Below, piece after piece: positions 1 through 8,069 of a stretch of 38,022 nucleotides of DNA. Positions within the stretch are counted from its first letter, which is position 1; every line of letters begins with the position of its first letter. A program made the position numbers and the translations under genes. This DNA is from Deltaproteobacteria bacterium HGW-Deltaproteobacteria-3 (GTDB taxonomy: Bacteria > Desulfobacterota > Desulfobulbia > Desulfobulbales > Desulfurivibrionaceae), in assembly GCA_002841785.1 (NCBI GenBank), contig PHAW01000008.1:1-38022 (forward strand). The letters are read 5' to 3'. The notes under the pieces are model-generated. The model saw only the letters and a list, made by a program, of their open reading frames with translations. It made no database searches and was not told the origin of the DNA.

Positions 1-75
1 GGGATAGCCGAAGATAACCTCAACGCCATGTTCTTCCAGGCACTTGATGAAGGCCTGTGCTCCTGTGAGTTTCAT
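1..75 (-). CDS. ilvB: Acetolactate synthase large subunit, N-terminal fragment (runs off window)
   Basis: Only the first 25 codons are present. They read MKLTGAQAFIKCLEEHGVEV and then IFGYP, the typical start of the thiamine-diphosphate enzyme acetolactate synthase. The glutamate (E20 counted from the start is V; E19 precedes it) of the HGVEVIFGYP motif belongs to the cofactor-activating region of this family. The enzyme makes acetolactate or acetohydroxybutyrate in branched-chain amino acid synthesis. An AAGGA ribosome-binding site lies just before the ATG. A good sigma-70 promoter lies about 120 bp upstream. Other ThDP enzymes start similarly, so the identity rests on a short stretch. Confidence 0.75.
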   Translation of the reverse strand, partial: MKLTGAQAFIKCLEEHGVEVIFGYP

Positions 76-190
76 GCTCTGTTCCTTACCTTTGAATTCG
101 ATGCGTCTTCCGATGAAGATCGGAATATAAACCCAATATATGCCGTGCGTTGCCGTGCACGGGCCAAAACCTTACAAAACAGCGAATTTT

Positions 191-220
191 GAAATATATT
201 CTGAATATATTTCTTGTCAA
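191..220 (-). promoter_or_regulatory. Sigma-70 promoter of ilvB with an overlapping perfect palindrome
   Basis: Read on the minus strand, TTGACA (220-215) is followed after 16 nt by TATATT (198-193). The spacer and -10 box are occupied by a perfect 11-bp inverted repeat with a one-base centre, GAAATATATTC at 191-201 and its complement at 203-213. The layout suits repression by a dimeric regulator binding over the promoter, but no regulator is identified. The leader from here to ilvB is about 110 nt. Confidence 0.6.
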
Positions 221-254
221 GCACGTTTCTGGCTAATGACCGAAAGAGGACGCC

Positions 255-295
255 AAAAGAGAACCCCGCCGATTCGTTTTCCGTCTCGGGCGGGG
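255..295 (-). terminator. Probable intrinsic terminator after mqnD
   Basis: Two bases after the mqnD stop, the minus strand can fold a GC-rich stem (CCCCGCC with GGCGGGG, plus a CGA/TCG extension with one bulged C). It is followed by a T-rich run, TTCTCTTTT. The loop of about 13 nt is long, so efficiency is uncertain. Confidence 0.5.
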
Positions 296-296
296 A

Positions 297-1163
297 TTAC
301 AACTCCCTGCTGGTTAACGGCAAAGCCGGAGACTGCAGCGGAAAAACCCCGAGGCGGTGCCCCCGCTCCAGAAATTCACGCACCGCCCCGACCCCTTCCT
401 CGCCCAGATCAAGCGAAAAGGGATTCACATAGAGCCCGATATGGTCCTTGATAACCGTGTCGTCAAGCTCCTGGGCGTGCTGCCGGATATAGACCATCCC
501 CGCCTCCGGACTGGCAAAGGCGGAGGAAACACTGGCCCGGACACACCGGTCGATGGCCTGGATCTTCTCCTTGCCCAGGGAACGTTTTGCCGCGATGCCG
601 CCCAGCGGGAGAGGAAAGCCCGTCTCCTGCTCCCACCAGACCCCGAGATCCCGGAGCAACCGCAACCCATGCGCCTGAAAGGTAAAACGGCTCTCGTGGA
701 TGATTACTCCGGCATCGACCTCGCCCGCCACAATGGCCGGCATGATCGCGTCAAAACGCATCACCTTGGTCGTCAGGGGGACAGGGGTATACATTTGCAG
801 CAGCAGGGCCGCCGTGGTGTACCTGCCTGGAATGGCAATGGTCAGCCGGGGCAACTCGTCTTTAGAAAAATTTTCCCCCGCCACCAGCAAGGGGCCGCAG
901 CCGCGCCCGAGGGCACTTCCGGCCATGAGCAGGACATACCGGTCAAGGACATGCCCCAAGGCGTGGAACGAAAGCTTGGTTACGTCAAGACGCCCGGCAA
1001 GCGCCCATTCGTTCAGGGTTTCAACATCGGCAAGGGTCGCGGCGGCAAAATCCGGAGAACCGGGGCAAGCCTGCCCATGCACCAGGGCGTGAAAGATGAA
1101 CGTATCGTTGGGACACGGAGAAAAGCCGAGGGTGAGCCTGTTTTTTTCTGCAAGAAGTGACAC
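297..1163 (-). CDS. mqnD: 1,4-dihydroxy-6-naphthoate synthase MqnD (futalosine pathway)
   Basis: The protein of 288 residues begins after a GTG and carries the hallmark LGFSPCPNDTFIFHAL near residues 11-26. Further on it has the periplasmic-binding-protein-like fold expected of MqnA/MqnD. MqnD converts cyclic dehypoxanthine futalosine to 1,4-dihydroxy-6-naphthoate in the alternative menaquinone route. GTG at 1163 was chosen because it lies just after the mqnB stop (16 bp gap) and gives the usual family length. An ATG-less frame also runs through from mqnB only because mqnB is frameshifted. It is probably cotranscribed with mqnB. The ribosome-binding site is weak, which suggests translational coupling. 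Confidence 0.88.
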   Translation of the reverse strand: MSLLAEKNRLTLGFSPCPNDTFIFHALVHGQACPGSPDFAAATLADVETLNEWALAGRLDVTKLSFHALGHVLDRYVLLMAGSALGRGCGPLLVAGENFSKDELPRLTIAIPGRYTTAALLLQMYTPVPLTTKVMRFDAIMPAIVAGEVDAGVIIHESRFTFQAHGLRLLRDLGVWWEQETGFPLPLGGIAAKRSLGKEKIQAIDRCVRASVSSAFASPEAGMVYIRQHAQELDDTVIKDHIGLYVNPFSLDLGEEGVGAVREFLERGHRLGVFPLQSPALPLTSREL

Positions 1164-1179
1164 GGATTTTCTGCCTGGT

Positions 1180-1730
1180 TCAGATGGGGGCGAGGCGATC
1201 GATGAGCAGGGAAACGACCTGCCCGCATTTCTGCACGGCCGCGGCAAGCTGCCAGTTCGCCGGATTACGGTCTTCCACCATGTTGCTGACGCAGCGGACT
1301 TCAAGGCAGGGAACGGCAAACTCTTGGCAAACCCTGGCCACTGCCGCGCCCTCCATGTTCTCGCACAGGCCGTTATGGGCAGCACGCAACATGGCGCCGC
1401 GCCTTGCCGTGGCGCTGGCCCCATTCTGCCTGCCAATTGTTCGTCAAAAGGCTCGATGCGTTCTGCGTGGCAGATCCCGAAATCGCCCAGAACTTCACGC
1501 TCGGCCAGGCAGATATCAAGCAGATCCGCCCCGGAACCGCCGTAGGCTCCGGCCACGCCGAAATTAAGAACCAGGGAAACCGCCTCCCTCCCCTCACCCA
1601 GCCGCCGCGTGAGCCGGACCGCTGTTTCAAGCGGCCCCACGCCCGCGACACACAGCGCATGGGGTTGCCCGGTCGTTTTCCAGGCCACGGGCAAGGCTTC
1701 CATCTCAGTGGCGGCAACAAGAAGAATCAT
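1180..1730 (-). pseudogene. mqnB: Futalosine hydrolase MqnB, internally deleted and frameshifted
   Basis: The 5' part from ATG 1730 reads MILLVAATEMEALPVAW and then a glycine-rich NFGVAGAYGGSG segment, typical of the nucleoside phosphorylase-like futalosine hydrolase. The 3' part is in another frame. It contains NGLCENMEGAAVARVC and RCVSNMVEDRNPANWQLA, the family's substrate-binding and C-terminal motifs, and stops at 1180. The frames switch between about 1385 and 1440. The two parts add up to about 183 codons, whereas the family is usually about 220-250. A block before the ASATARRG segment is therefore missing as well as the frame. MqnB releases hypoxanthine from futalosine. Its loss would break the pathway that mqnD serves unless another hydrolase exists. 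An assembly fault is possible. Confidence 0.75.
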
Positions 1731-1805
1731 GAACGCCTGCCGGAAAAGAAATTGCCCGGACCAACAACAAGGCTCGGCACGCCGGAACGGCAATCCACGA
1801 AAAGA

Positions 1806-2195
1806 CTACCCGCGGTACGGATGTTGCGCCTCCTCGACATGCATCACCTTCTTGATCAGGTTGCCCTTGTCAAGCACCACTATTCTGGGCTTGTAGCCTG
1901 CCAGTTCTTCCGGGGCGTACAAGGCATAGCTGACAATGATAATCAGATCGCCGGCCATCCCCTTGCGGGCCGCCGCGCCATTCAGGCCGATCATCCCGGA
2001 TCCGGCCTTCCCCTCGATCACATAGGTGTCAAACCGCTCGCCGTTGTTGATGTTGTAGATGTTGACCCGCTCATAGGGGGACAGGCCAACGGCGTCCATC
2101 AGATCCCTGTCCACCGAGAGACTGCCCTCATAGTTGAGATCCGCCTCGATCACCGTGGCCCGGTGAATCTTTGATTTTAACATGTATTGCAACAT
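1806..2195 (-). CDS. panD: Aspartate 1-decarboxylase PanD (proenzyme)
   Basis: The 129-residue protein starts MLQYMLKSKIHRATVIEADL. It has the self-processing site at Gly24-Ser25 (NYEGS), where cleavage creates the pyruvoyl cofactor. Tyr58-type and NNGERF segments follow as in other PanD proteins. It makes beta-alanine from aspartate for pantothenate. The start at 2195 was chosen because it aligns with the family N-terminus; an in-frame upstream start would add eight residues. It begins 10 bp after the panC stop, so the two form a translation unit whose products are used together by PanC. Confidence 0.95.
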   Translation of the reverse strand: MLQYMLKSKIHRATVIEADLNYEGSLSVDRDLMDAVGLSPYERVNIYNINNGERFDTYVIEGKAGSGMIGLNGAAARKGMAGDLIIIVSYALYAPEELAGYKPRIVVLDKGNLIKKVMHVEEAQHPYRG

Positions 2196-2205
2196 TATCG
2201 TTCTC

Positions 2206-3054
2206 TCAGTGTTCTTCAAAAAGGATATCGTTGTCGATCAGGCGGGTCGCTCCGGCCTTTATGGCCAAAGCCAGCACCACGCCTTTTTGCAACACGGCCA
2301 GGGGCCGCAAGGTCGCCTGATCAACAAGGCTCGCATACTCAATGGTCACTGCTTCCTGCTGCAACAACCAATCCACTTCCTGCAACAGAATCTCCGCCTC
2401 GACCAGCCCTTCCCGCACCCGCCTTCTCGCGTGGGCTATGGCCCTGGAAAGACACAGAGCCGCCTGCCGTTCCGGGCCGGAAAGATAGGTGTTCCGCGAA
2501 CTCATGGCCAAGCCGTCCGGTTCCCGGACAATGGGGTGTCCGATGATCTCCACATCCCAATTGAGATCAGCCGCCATTCTCCTGATCACCGCAAGCTGCT
2601 GAAAATCCTTTCTGCCGAACACAGCGCACTGCGGCTTGATGAGGTGAAACAGCTTGGCGACCACGGTGGTCACGCCGGAAAAATGACCCGGACGGCTCGC
2701 GCCGCACAGGACATCGGTCAAGCCGGAGACCATCACCCGGGTGCTTGCTTCCGGCGGATACATATCCTGGACCCCGGGAGCAAAAAGCACATCCACCCCT
2801 TCGGCCTCCGCGAGCCCGCAATCCCGGGGAAAATCACGGGGATACCTGTCAAGGTCTTCGTTGGCCCCGAACTGAATCGGGTTGACAAACAGACTCACCA
2901 CCGCACGGTCAGCCTTCTCTTTGGCCGTGCGCATCAAGCGCAGATGCCCCTCATGGAAAAAACCCATGGTGGGCACCAGACCGATTGTCTGTCCTGCGGC
3001 AAGAATACTGTTTGCCCAAGCCGTCATCGCGGCCGGCGTGCGGATGATCTCCAT
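2206..3054 (-). CDS. panC: Pantothenate synthetase PanC
   Basis: The protein of 282 residues is full length. It shows the ATP-binding signature VPTMGFFHEGHL (residues 27-38), the FVNPIQF segment, GASRPGHFSGV, FGRKDFQQL and the KMSKS-like AMSSRNTYL. It joins pantoate and beta-alanine with ATP to give pantothenate in the cytoplasm. It lies directly upstream of panD, which supplies its beta-alanine. The gene upstream ends 46 bp before it, so the TPR protein may be cotranscribed. Nothing is missing from the known active-site motifs. Confidence 0.96.
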   Translation of the reverse strand: MEIIRTPAAMTAWANSILAAGQTIGLVPTMGFFHEGHLRLMRTAKEKADRAVVSLFVNPIQFGANEDLDRYPRDFPRDCGLAEAEGVDVLFAPGVQDMYPPEASTRVMVSGLTDVLCGASRPGHFSGVTTVVAKLFHLIKPQCAVFGRKDFQQLAVIRRMAADLNWDVEIIGHPIVREPDGLAMSSRNTYLSGPERQAALCLSRAIAHARRRVREGLVEAEILLQEVDWLLQQEAVTIEYASLVDQATLRPLAVLQKGVVLALAIKAGATRLIDNDILFEEH

Positions 3055-3099
3055 GGCTCAATACTTCCCGCGTCGTGTTTCCCGGGGTGCAGCCGGAGG

Positions 3100-3774
3100 C
3101 TAAAGCCGCTCCAGCTTTGCCTGCACCTTGTCCTTGACCTCGGGAGAAACCCCCTCATCGGCCAGCACCTTGCCATACATTTCTTTTGCCCTGGGCAGAT
3201 CCTTCTGCAACTCATGAATCCTGCCCATGGCCAGATAGGACTCCCCGGCAAACCCCTTGATCTCCGCCAGGCGCTGATAGGCGGCAAGCGCTTCCGGCAG
3301 TGCATTTTTATGTTCATAGGCCTGGGCCAGGCTCAATTGCACCAGGGGAAAAGCCGGACTCGAGACGGAGAGATCACCGCGGAGCGCCAGATACACCTTG
3401 ACTGCCTCATCATACTGCTGCGCATCAAGGGCCATATGTCCCAGTTCGACCTTTGCCCACAGGGCTGAGCCGGTGCGCCCATACTCGGCAAGAACCTTCT
3501 GCAGAAGCGCCTTGCGCTGTTCAGGCTCCCCCTGCTCAATGGCCTCGGACAACAAAACGGCGGCCCGGTCATTTTGCCTGGCAAGATAATAGCTCAGGGA
3601 CGACCAGCCAACAATTGCCAGCACGCAACACAATACGGCAATTATCAGATTCCGCCTGTTCTCGCGGATAAACCGGATGGCCTTGGGAGGCAGGTTGAGC
3701 TCTTCGAGCAATCCATGCTTCTGCAAAGGCTTGTTTAGAATCTCTTGTTGCAAATAGGTGTTTTGCTCGGACAT
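3100..3774 (-). CDS. Membrane-anchored tetratricopeptide (TPR) protein, YfgM-like
   Basis: The protein of 224 residues has a cytoplasmic N-terminus, one transmembrane helix at about residues 43-63 (LIIAVLCCVLAIVGWSSLSYYL) and a periplasmic part rich in TPR helices (AKVELGHMALDAQQYDEAVKVY; SYLAMGRIHELQKDLPRAKEMY). This matches the YfgM/DUF2133-type layout, proteins that assist at the Sec translocon and in envelope quality control. The specific function here is inferred from the architecture only. It is divergent from xseA, with about 200 bp between them holding promoters for both. Confidence 0.7.
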   Translation of the reverse strand: MSEQNTYLQQEILNKPLQKHGLLEELNLPPKAIRFIRENRRNLIIAVLCCVLAIVGWSSLSYYLARQNDRAAVLLSEAIEQGEPEQRKALLQKVLAEYGRTGSALWAKVELGHMALDAQQYDEAVKVYLALRGDLSVSSPAFPLVQLSLAQAYEHKNALPEALAAYQRLAEIKGFAGESYLAMGRIHELQKDLPRAKEMYGKVLADEGVSPEVKDKVQAKLERL

Positions 3775-3978
3775 GCCTCAACCCCTCAGCGTTGCACTGC
3801 TAGCGTTTTTTATCCTGAAACAACAAAATTTGCCGACACTATACCTTTTACGCCCGGAAAAAGCATCCGTCATTTTATGGCCCTGCTGGCCGCATGCGGA
3901 GCCGGGCGATGAAGAACCGGCACCATCAAAAAAACAAAAAACTTGTCCCTTCCGTGCCGGCCATGCTAGGAAGTGAAC

Positions 3979-5331
3979 ATGCACAGTATAGCCAAGGATC
4001 ATGTTCAAACAGTCAGCGAGCTCACCCAGTCAATCCGCGGGGTGCTTGAGGTTTCCTTTCCCTTTGTGACCGTGGCCGGGGAGATTTCCAACCTGCGTTG
4101 TCCGCACTCCGCCCACCTCTATTTCACCCTCAAGGATGCAACCGCCCAAATAAAAGCCGTGCTTTTCAAGCCCCAGCAACGCTATCTCCCCTGCGCCCCG
4201 GCGGACGGCATGGAGGTGGTCTGCCGGGGACGCATTTCGCTGTATGAAGCGCGCGGCGAATACCAGCTCATTGTAGACGTTCTTGCGGCACAGGGAGCGG
4301 GAGCGTTGCAGCTCGCCTTCGACCTGCTCAAAAGAAAATTGGCCAACGAAGGCCTCTTTTCCGGGGAACGCAAAAAAACCCTGCCGCTGCTGCCCGAAAA
4401 AATAGCCCTCATCACCTCGCCCAGCGGGGCGGCGGTGCATGACTTTCTCAGCATGGCCAAAAAACGATGCGCCGCTGTGCCGGTGGAGATTATCCCGGTC
4501 CGGGTACAAGGGACAGGGGCCATGGAGGACATCGTCGAAGCCATCGCCCTCTGCAACGAACGGGGGCAAAATGACGTCATCGTTCTCTGCCGTGGCGGCG
4601 GCTCCCTGGAAGACCTGTGGACCTTTAACGAAGAAAAGGTTGCCCGGGCCATTGCCGGCTCGCGCATCCCCGTTGTCTCGGCAATCGGCCATGAGGTCGA
4701 CTTCACCATTGCCGATCTGGTTGCGGACCTCCGGGCCCCCACGCCCACCGGTGCGGCCGAGGTGGTTGTCCCCAGCCGCATCCAGTTGTCCGCCCAACTG
4801 CACAACCTCGCCCGTCGGCTTACAAAAACGGTTACGGACAGGCTGGCGTTTTTCCGCGGCGTCATTGAAGCCCACCGAAAGATACTGGGCGACCCCACCT
4901 CTTTGCTTGACCAGTTCCGCCTGACAACAGACCATGCCCTGGCCTCCCTGCAATTCGCTTTTTCCACCGCCCTCCACCAACGCCAGCTCGCCCTGGCCAG
5001 GTTCAGCCAAATCCTTGCCAGCCATAGCCCCCGACAACGCCTGGAATATCAGCGGCAATGGGTGCATGAACTGCGCAGGCGCTTAATCCTGGCCATGCTT
5101 CGCCAGCACGAACGCAAGCGCGCGGCACTGGGGAAAAACGCCGGCCTTCTGCATGCCATAAGTCCGCTGGCGGTTCTTGGCAGAGGCTACAGTATTGTGC
5201 AGCAAAAAAATGGAGTTATCGTGCGGAACAGCACAGAAGTGCATCCTGGGGAAAAGATCAGCGTCACCCTTGGCTGCGGCGGGATCGACTGCGAGGTGAA
5301 AAAAACATGGCCCGGCGGAGCCTGCCCGTGA
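3979..5331 (+). CDS. xseA: Exodeoxyribonuclease VII large subunit XseA
   Basis: The protein is about 450 residues. It has an N-terminal OB-fold DNA-binding domain (VAGEISNLRCPHSAHLYFTLKD) and the catalytic domain with ALITSPSGAAVHDF, VLCRGGGSLEDLWTFNEE and SAIGHEVDFTIADLVADLRAPTPTGAAE. A long coiled-coil follows, and a C-terminal segment LGRGYSIV. With XseB it degrades single-stranded DNA in repair. ATG 3979 is preferred over GTG 3973 because AGGAAG at 3968-3973 then has a 5-nt spacing. No xseB follows, although the two genes are often adjacent in other bacteria. It is the only convincing plus-strand gene of the window. Confidence 0.96.
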   Translation: MHSIAKDHVQTVSELTQSIRGVLEVSFPFVTVAGEISNLRCPHSAHLYFTLKDATAQIKAVLFKPQQRYLPCAPADGMEVVCRGRISLYEARGEYQLIVDVLAAQGAGALQLAFDLLKRKLANEGLFSGERKKTLPLLPEKIALITSPSGAAVHDFLSMAKKRCAAVPVEIIPVRVQGTGAMEDIVEAIALCNERGQNDVIVLCRGGGSLEDLWTFNEEKVARAIAGSRIPVVSAIGHEVDFTIADLVADLRAPTPTGAAEVVVPSRIQLSAQLHNLARRLTKTVTDRLAFFRGVIEAHRKILGDPTSLLDQFRLTTDHALASLQFAFSTALHQRQLALARFSQILASHSPRQRLEYQRQWVHELRRRLILAMLRQHERKRAALGKNAGLLHAISPLAVLGRGYSIVQQKNGVIVRNSTEVHPGEKISVTLGCGGIDCEVKKTWPGGACP

Positions 5332-5420
5332 TCGGGATAGAGGGCCGCCAGGATTGAAGTGAGATGATAAGAATGGACACTTTCTTAAGGGTGGCTCAGG
5401 CCCCCACAAGGAGGTCTTCT

Positions 5421-5483
5421 TTGGCAAAGAGGAAGAAATACACACATCCACAAAACTGTATTCATCCTAACCCCTGCGGATGA
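5421..5483 (+). CDS. Possible 20-residue peptide with a strong ribosome-binding site
   Basis: AAGGAGG at 5408-5414 sits 6 nt before TTG 5421, which opens a 20-codon frame beginning MAKRKKYTHPQN and ending in CG before TGA. It is basic, with two cysteines. It lies 90 bp after xseA where xseB would be expected. Only the first residues resemble an XseB start, so I do not call it xseB. It may be a chance ORF; the support is the Shine-Dalgarno match alone. Confidence 0.25.
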   Translation: MAKRKKYTHPQNCIHPNPCG

Positions 5484-5542
5484 CCCTCGGAACCCGTCAC
5501 ACGCATCTTATTGTTAAAAACCCGCATATATTCTTCCCATTT

Positions 5543-6019
5543 TCATTCCTCCTCTTGCCTCTCCAAAATCTCTCCGGGTTCTTTTTTCACCAGCATGATC
5601 GAACAGGGCATCTTTCTGACCAGTTCATCGTTGCTGCGATTGAAAAGAAGGTCTTCCAGGTGGCCCTCTTCATGGGCAAGCATAATCAGCAGGTCAATTT
5701 TTTCTTCTTGTATGGTTTTGAGAATCTCTTCGATGGGCTCTCCTGTCCGTAGCAGTTCCTTTATAGCCAGACCTTTTGCATTCTCGGAGCCGACAAGCTC
5801 GGAGAGTTTCCGTTTGGCCTCCAAAAGAATATTTTCATACTCTTTTTCAAGCGACAGAGTCCCCATGCTCCAGCCTTTGAGACCGAAGGGATTGTAAACG
5901 CAATGAAGAACATACAATTGCGCCTCATATTTCCGGGCCAATGAAACTCCATATTGAATGGCTTTTCTGGATGACTGAATCATTCTGCTCACAACAAGAA
6001 TGCGCTTATATTCTTTCAT
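5543..6019 (-). CDS. Universal stress protein (UspA family)
   Basis: The protein of 158 residues starts KEYKRILVVSRMIQSSRKAIQYGVSLARKY after the ATG, the usual beta-strand and helix of the Usp fold. It then has EEILKTIQEEKIDLLIMLAHEEG and ends with the CSIMLVKK strand. The classical ATP-binding G-2X-G-9X-G(S/T) loop is not clearly present (LEDLLFNRSNDELVRKMPCS instead), so it may not bind ATP in the usual way. ATG 6019 was chosen for the AAAAGGG sequence five bases upstream. It heads a set of small stress-type genes on the same strand, but its own transcript is probably separate. Confidence 0.85.
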   Translation of the reverse strand: MKEYKRILVVSRMIQSSRKAIQYGVSLARKYEAQLYVLHCVYNPFGLKGWSMGTLSLEKEYENILLEAKRKLSELVGSENAKGLAIKELLRTGEPIEEILKTIQEEKIDLLIMLAHEEGHLEDLLFNRSNDELVRKMPCSIMLVKKEPGEILERQEEE

Positions 6020-6108
6020 AATGACCCTTTTCAAAAAAAACAGCGCTGAACATGACAGCCAAAATTTTGCGCAATGTAATAGTATCCCGGCATGGCACGC
6101 GGACCATG

Positions 6109-6405
6109 CTATTTCCTGGACATAAGCCAGCCCAAAAGCAGACCGGCGATGAAGGTGCCGCCAATGGCATAATATGGTTTCACATGAACGAACTCGTCCG
6201 CGGTCTGGACTTTGTCCAGGAATTGAGCTTCAAGATCGCCGTACTCATTCCTTGCTGCTTCCAGACGTTTCTTCAGTGCGGTTCTGGCTGATTTGATCCG
6301 GTCGTCGAATTCTCCGGAAGTAGCATCCACAAGCGCATGGGCATGGTCAATTATGTAGTGCATTTCCTGGCTCATCGGTTTGTAGTTTTTGTTTGTGGTT
6401 GCCAT
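6109..6405 (-). CDS. DUF883 (YqjD/ElaB-type) membrane-anchored protein
   Basis: The 98-residue protein has a long amphipathic helical part, then a C-terminal transmembrane anchor YYAIGGTFIAGLLLGWLMSRK. The family (ElaB, YqjD) sits in the inner membrane by its C-terminus and is linked to stationary phase and ribosome binding. Here the glycine-rich anchor and the terminal arginine/lysine are as in the family. The ATG at 6405 follows a GAGGTG sequence. Function in this organism is inferred from the family. Confidence 0.8.
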   Translation of the reverse strand: MATTNKNYKPMSQEMHYIIDHAHALVDATSGEFDDRIKSARTALKKRLEAARNEYGDLEAQFLDKVQTADEFVHVKPYYAIGGTFIAGLLLGWLMSRK

Positions 6406-6491
6406 ATTGCACACCTCATCAAGTTACGCTTTTGCTGTATTCTCGCACCGTTAATCAGCTAGAGAAGTTTTCTCGCCTGAAACGTTGCCGC

Positions 6492-6683
6492 TCACCTCCC
6501 CACGCGAATAGTGGAGAGGTAACTGGAAATTCCGAAAACATTCAGGAGCCACAACACCACGGCAATGATCACAACGGCATTCAAAATCGACTTTATGGAT
6601 CTCGCCATTGGGATGAATCGGTTAATGAGCCATAGAATAACACCAACCACGACCAGGACCACGACCACTTGAATTAACGGCAT
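6492..6683 (-). CDS. Small membrane protein, Thivi_2564 family
   Basis: The 63-residue protein starts MPLIQVVVVLVVVGVILWLINRF and contains IPMARSIKSILNAVVIIAVVLWLLNVFG. It thus has two transmembrane helices joined by a short basic loop, matching the Thivi_2564-type family of unknown function. ATG 6683 follows a purine-rich GGAGGGGGATGAG; the longer frame to 6737 has no site. It lies within a group of small stress-type membrane proteins. Confidence 0.8.
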   Translation of the reverse strand: MPLIQVVVVLVVVGVILWLINRFIPMARSIKSILNAVVIIAVVLWLLNVFGISSYLSTIRVGR

Positions 6684-6800
6684 GAGCTCATCCCCCTCCC
6701 TGTTTTTCTTTTGGAAACAAAAACCGCCGATCCGCACCCTGTTATGCTTTGCCCGGCATATTGGGTTTAAGAATCAAGCTCGCCACTCTGCTTGCAAGAA

Positions 6801-6826
6801 CCGCTTGAACAGTCTTCTGCAAGCGG
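6801..6826 (-). terminator. Hairpin after the DUF3309 gene
   Basis: CCGCTTG (6801-6807) pairs with CAAGCGG (6820-6826), 20 bp beyond the stop of the 51-residue protein. On the minus strand it is followed by TTCTTG rather than a long T run, so it would be a weak terminator. Confidence 0.35.
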
Positions 6827-6845
6827 CATCAGACCCTTCGGTTCG

Positions 6846-7001
6846 CTAAAGCCGCCCCAACAGCATCAGGATGAGGAGGATCAAAAGAATCAAGCCAAGC
6901 CCGCCGCTCGGGTAGTACCCCCACTCTCGGCTGTGAGGCCAAGTGGGGATTGCGCCCAACAGCATCAGAATCAGAACAACGAGCAAAATCGTTCCAAGCA
7001 T
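6846..7001 (-). CDS. DUF3309 small hydrophobic protein
   Basis: A 51-residue protein starts MLGTILLVVLILMLLGAIPT, then WPHSREWGYYPSGGLGLI and a second helix ending LLGRL. This is the full pattern of the DUF3309 family: two hydrophobic helices flanking a W-rich loop with the GYYPSGG motif. AAAGGAGG lies 8 nt before the ATG. The function is unknown. In proteobacteria such proteins commonly sit beside other stress-type membrane proteins, as here. Confidence 0.85.
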   Translation of the reverse strand: MLGTILLVVLILMLLGAIPTWPHSREWGYYPSGGLGLILLILLILMLLGRL

Positions 7002-7154
7002 AATATTCCTCCTTTGTACTGAAGAAACTCGCTACCGCCAGCGGGCTCAGTCCCCTACCAGAACAGGAACACCCTCCGGGATTGTTCTTTCCACTGCCGT
7101 CTATTGCAGGCGGCAGCGCCATCCAGCTTATCTGCACGGAGTTTTAAACGCGAA

Positions 7155-7988
7155 CTACTTGATGGCCATCCGGTTCGTTACGCTCTTCACTCCGTGAACA
7201 TCGCTGGCGAGTTTGGTGGCCAAACTCAACTCGGCTGCATTATTGGCCTTGCCATATAATGTAACCGCGCCACGATTTGTTTCGACCTTGGTGTTGAGGG
7301 CGCTGGTCGAGTGGTGAGAAAGCAGCGTTATCTTGACTTGGGCGGTGATGGAGGCATCATCGATCTTTTCGCCTACGGTCCGCGCCTTCTTTGCTGGTTC
7401 TGTCACGGTCATCTGATTGCTTACACCTTTAACCCCTTCGACATCCTTGGCGTATTCCGTCGTCAATTCCCTTTGGGCCTGACTGGCAGCATCGCCTCGC
7501 AGAGTCACGATACCGTCTTTGACATCAACCTCGGTTGTGCCGGCACGCACACTGCGATGAAAGAGGAGCGTCATTTTCACCTTATCGCGGAGCCAAGCAT
7601 CGGAATTTGCGAGGGGAGCTGCTCCTTTAACTTCCAGCCTGTTATCTACATTTTTAACTCCGGGCAACCCTGCGACGGTCTCCTGGGCCAATGATTTGTG
7701 GAAGTTTGCGGCAACGCTCCCCGTCAAGGTAACATTCCCTTCCTTGGACTCAATTACGATGTCATCATCCTGAAGATAGGTTTTGAACACATACGACTGC
7801 CTGGCAGAGGATTCGATGCGGCGGTCCATATTTTCAGTTTGCAGAGGCTTATCGAGCGAGCCCATGGCCATCGCGGCCATCAGTAACGTTTCGATCCGGG
7901 TGTCCTTACTTCCAGCTTGCACAGGCGCATCGAACGGTCCCATGACCAACGCAGCCGCCAGTAACGTTATGAAACGCATTGTTTTCAT
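7155..7988 (-). CDS. Periplasmic protein with three BON domains (OsmY-like)
   Basis: The 277-residue protein has a Sec signal peptide (residues 1 to about 25). Three BON domains follow at about 65-125, 130-200 and 210-277, each closing with a G-V-K-x-V-x-N motif (LPGVKNVDNRL, VEGVKGVSNQM, VHGVKSVTNRM). BON domains bind phospholipid or envelope surfaces, and OsmY is the osmotic-shock example. A GAGGAGGGGG site precedes the ATG. The segment after the signal peptide looks like a copy of the signal region itself (LLAAALVMGPFDAPVQ versus LLMAAMAMGSLDKPLQ, each ending in RIE). Confidence 0.85.
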   Translation of the reverse strand: MKTMRFITLLAAALVMGPFDAPVQAGSKDTRIETLLMAAMAMGSLDKPLQTENMDRRIESSARQSYVFKTYLQDDDIVIESKEGNVTLTGSVAANFHKSLAQETVAGLPGVKNVDNRLEVKGAAPLANSDAWLRDKVKMTLLFHRSVRAGTTEVDVKDGIVTLRGDAASQAQRELTTEYAKDVEGVKGVSNQMTVTEPAKKARTVGEKIDDASITAQVKITLLSHHSTSALNTKVETNRGAVTLYGKANNAAELSLATKLASDVHGVKSVTNRMAIK

Positions 7989-8069
7989 AAAACCCCCTCC
8001 TCGTGTTGATTGTTAGGGATTCTTCACCAGAGTCCCGAAACCGCTTCTCCTGAAGAAAATGAACGGAAC

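Noticed and set aside
2182-3468. Plus-strand open frame of 428 codons opposite panC and the TPR gene
   Set aside because: It is the shadow of well supported minus-strand genes; the translation is low in hydrophobic pattern and matches no family.
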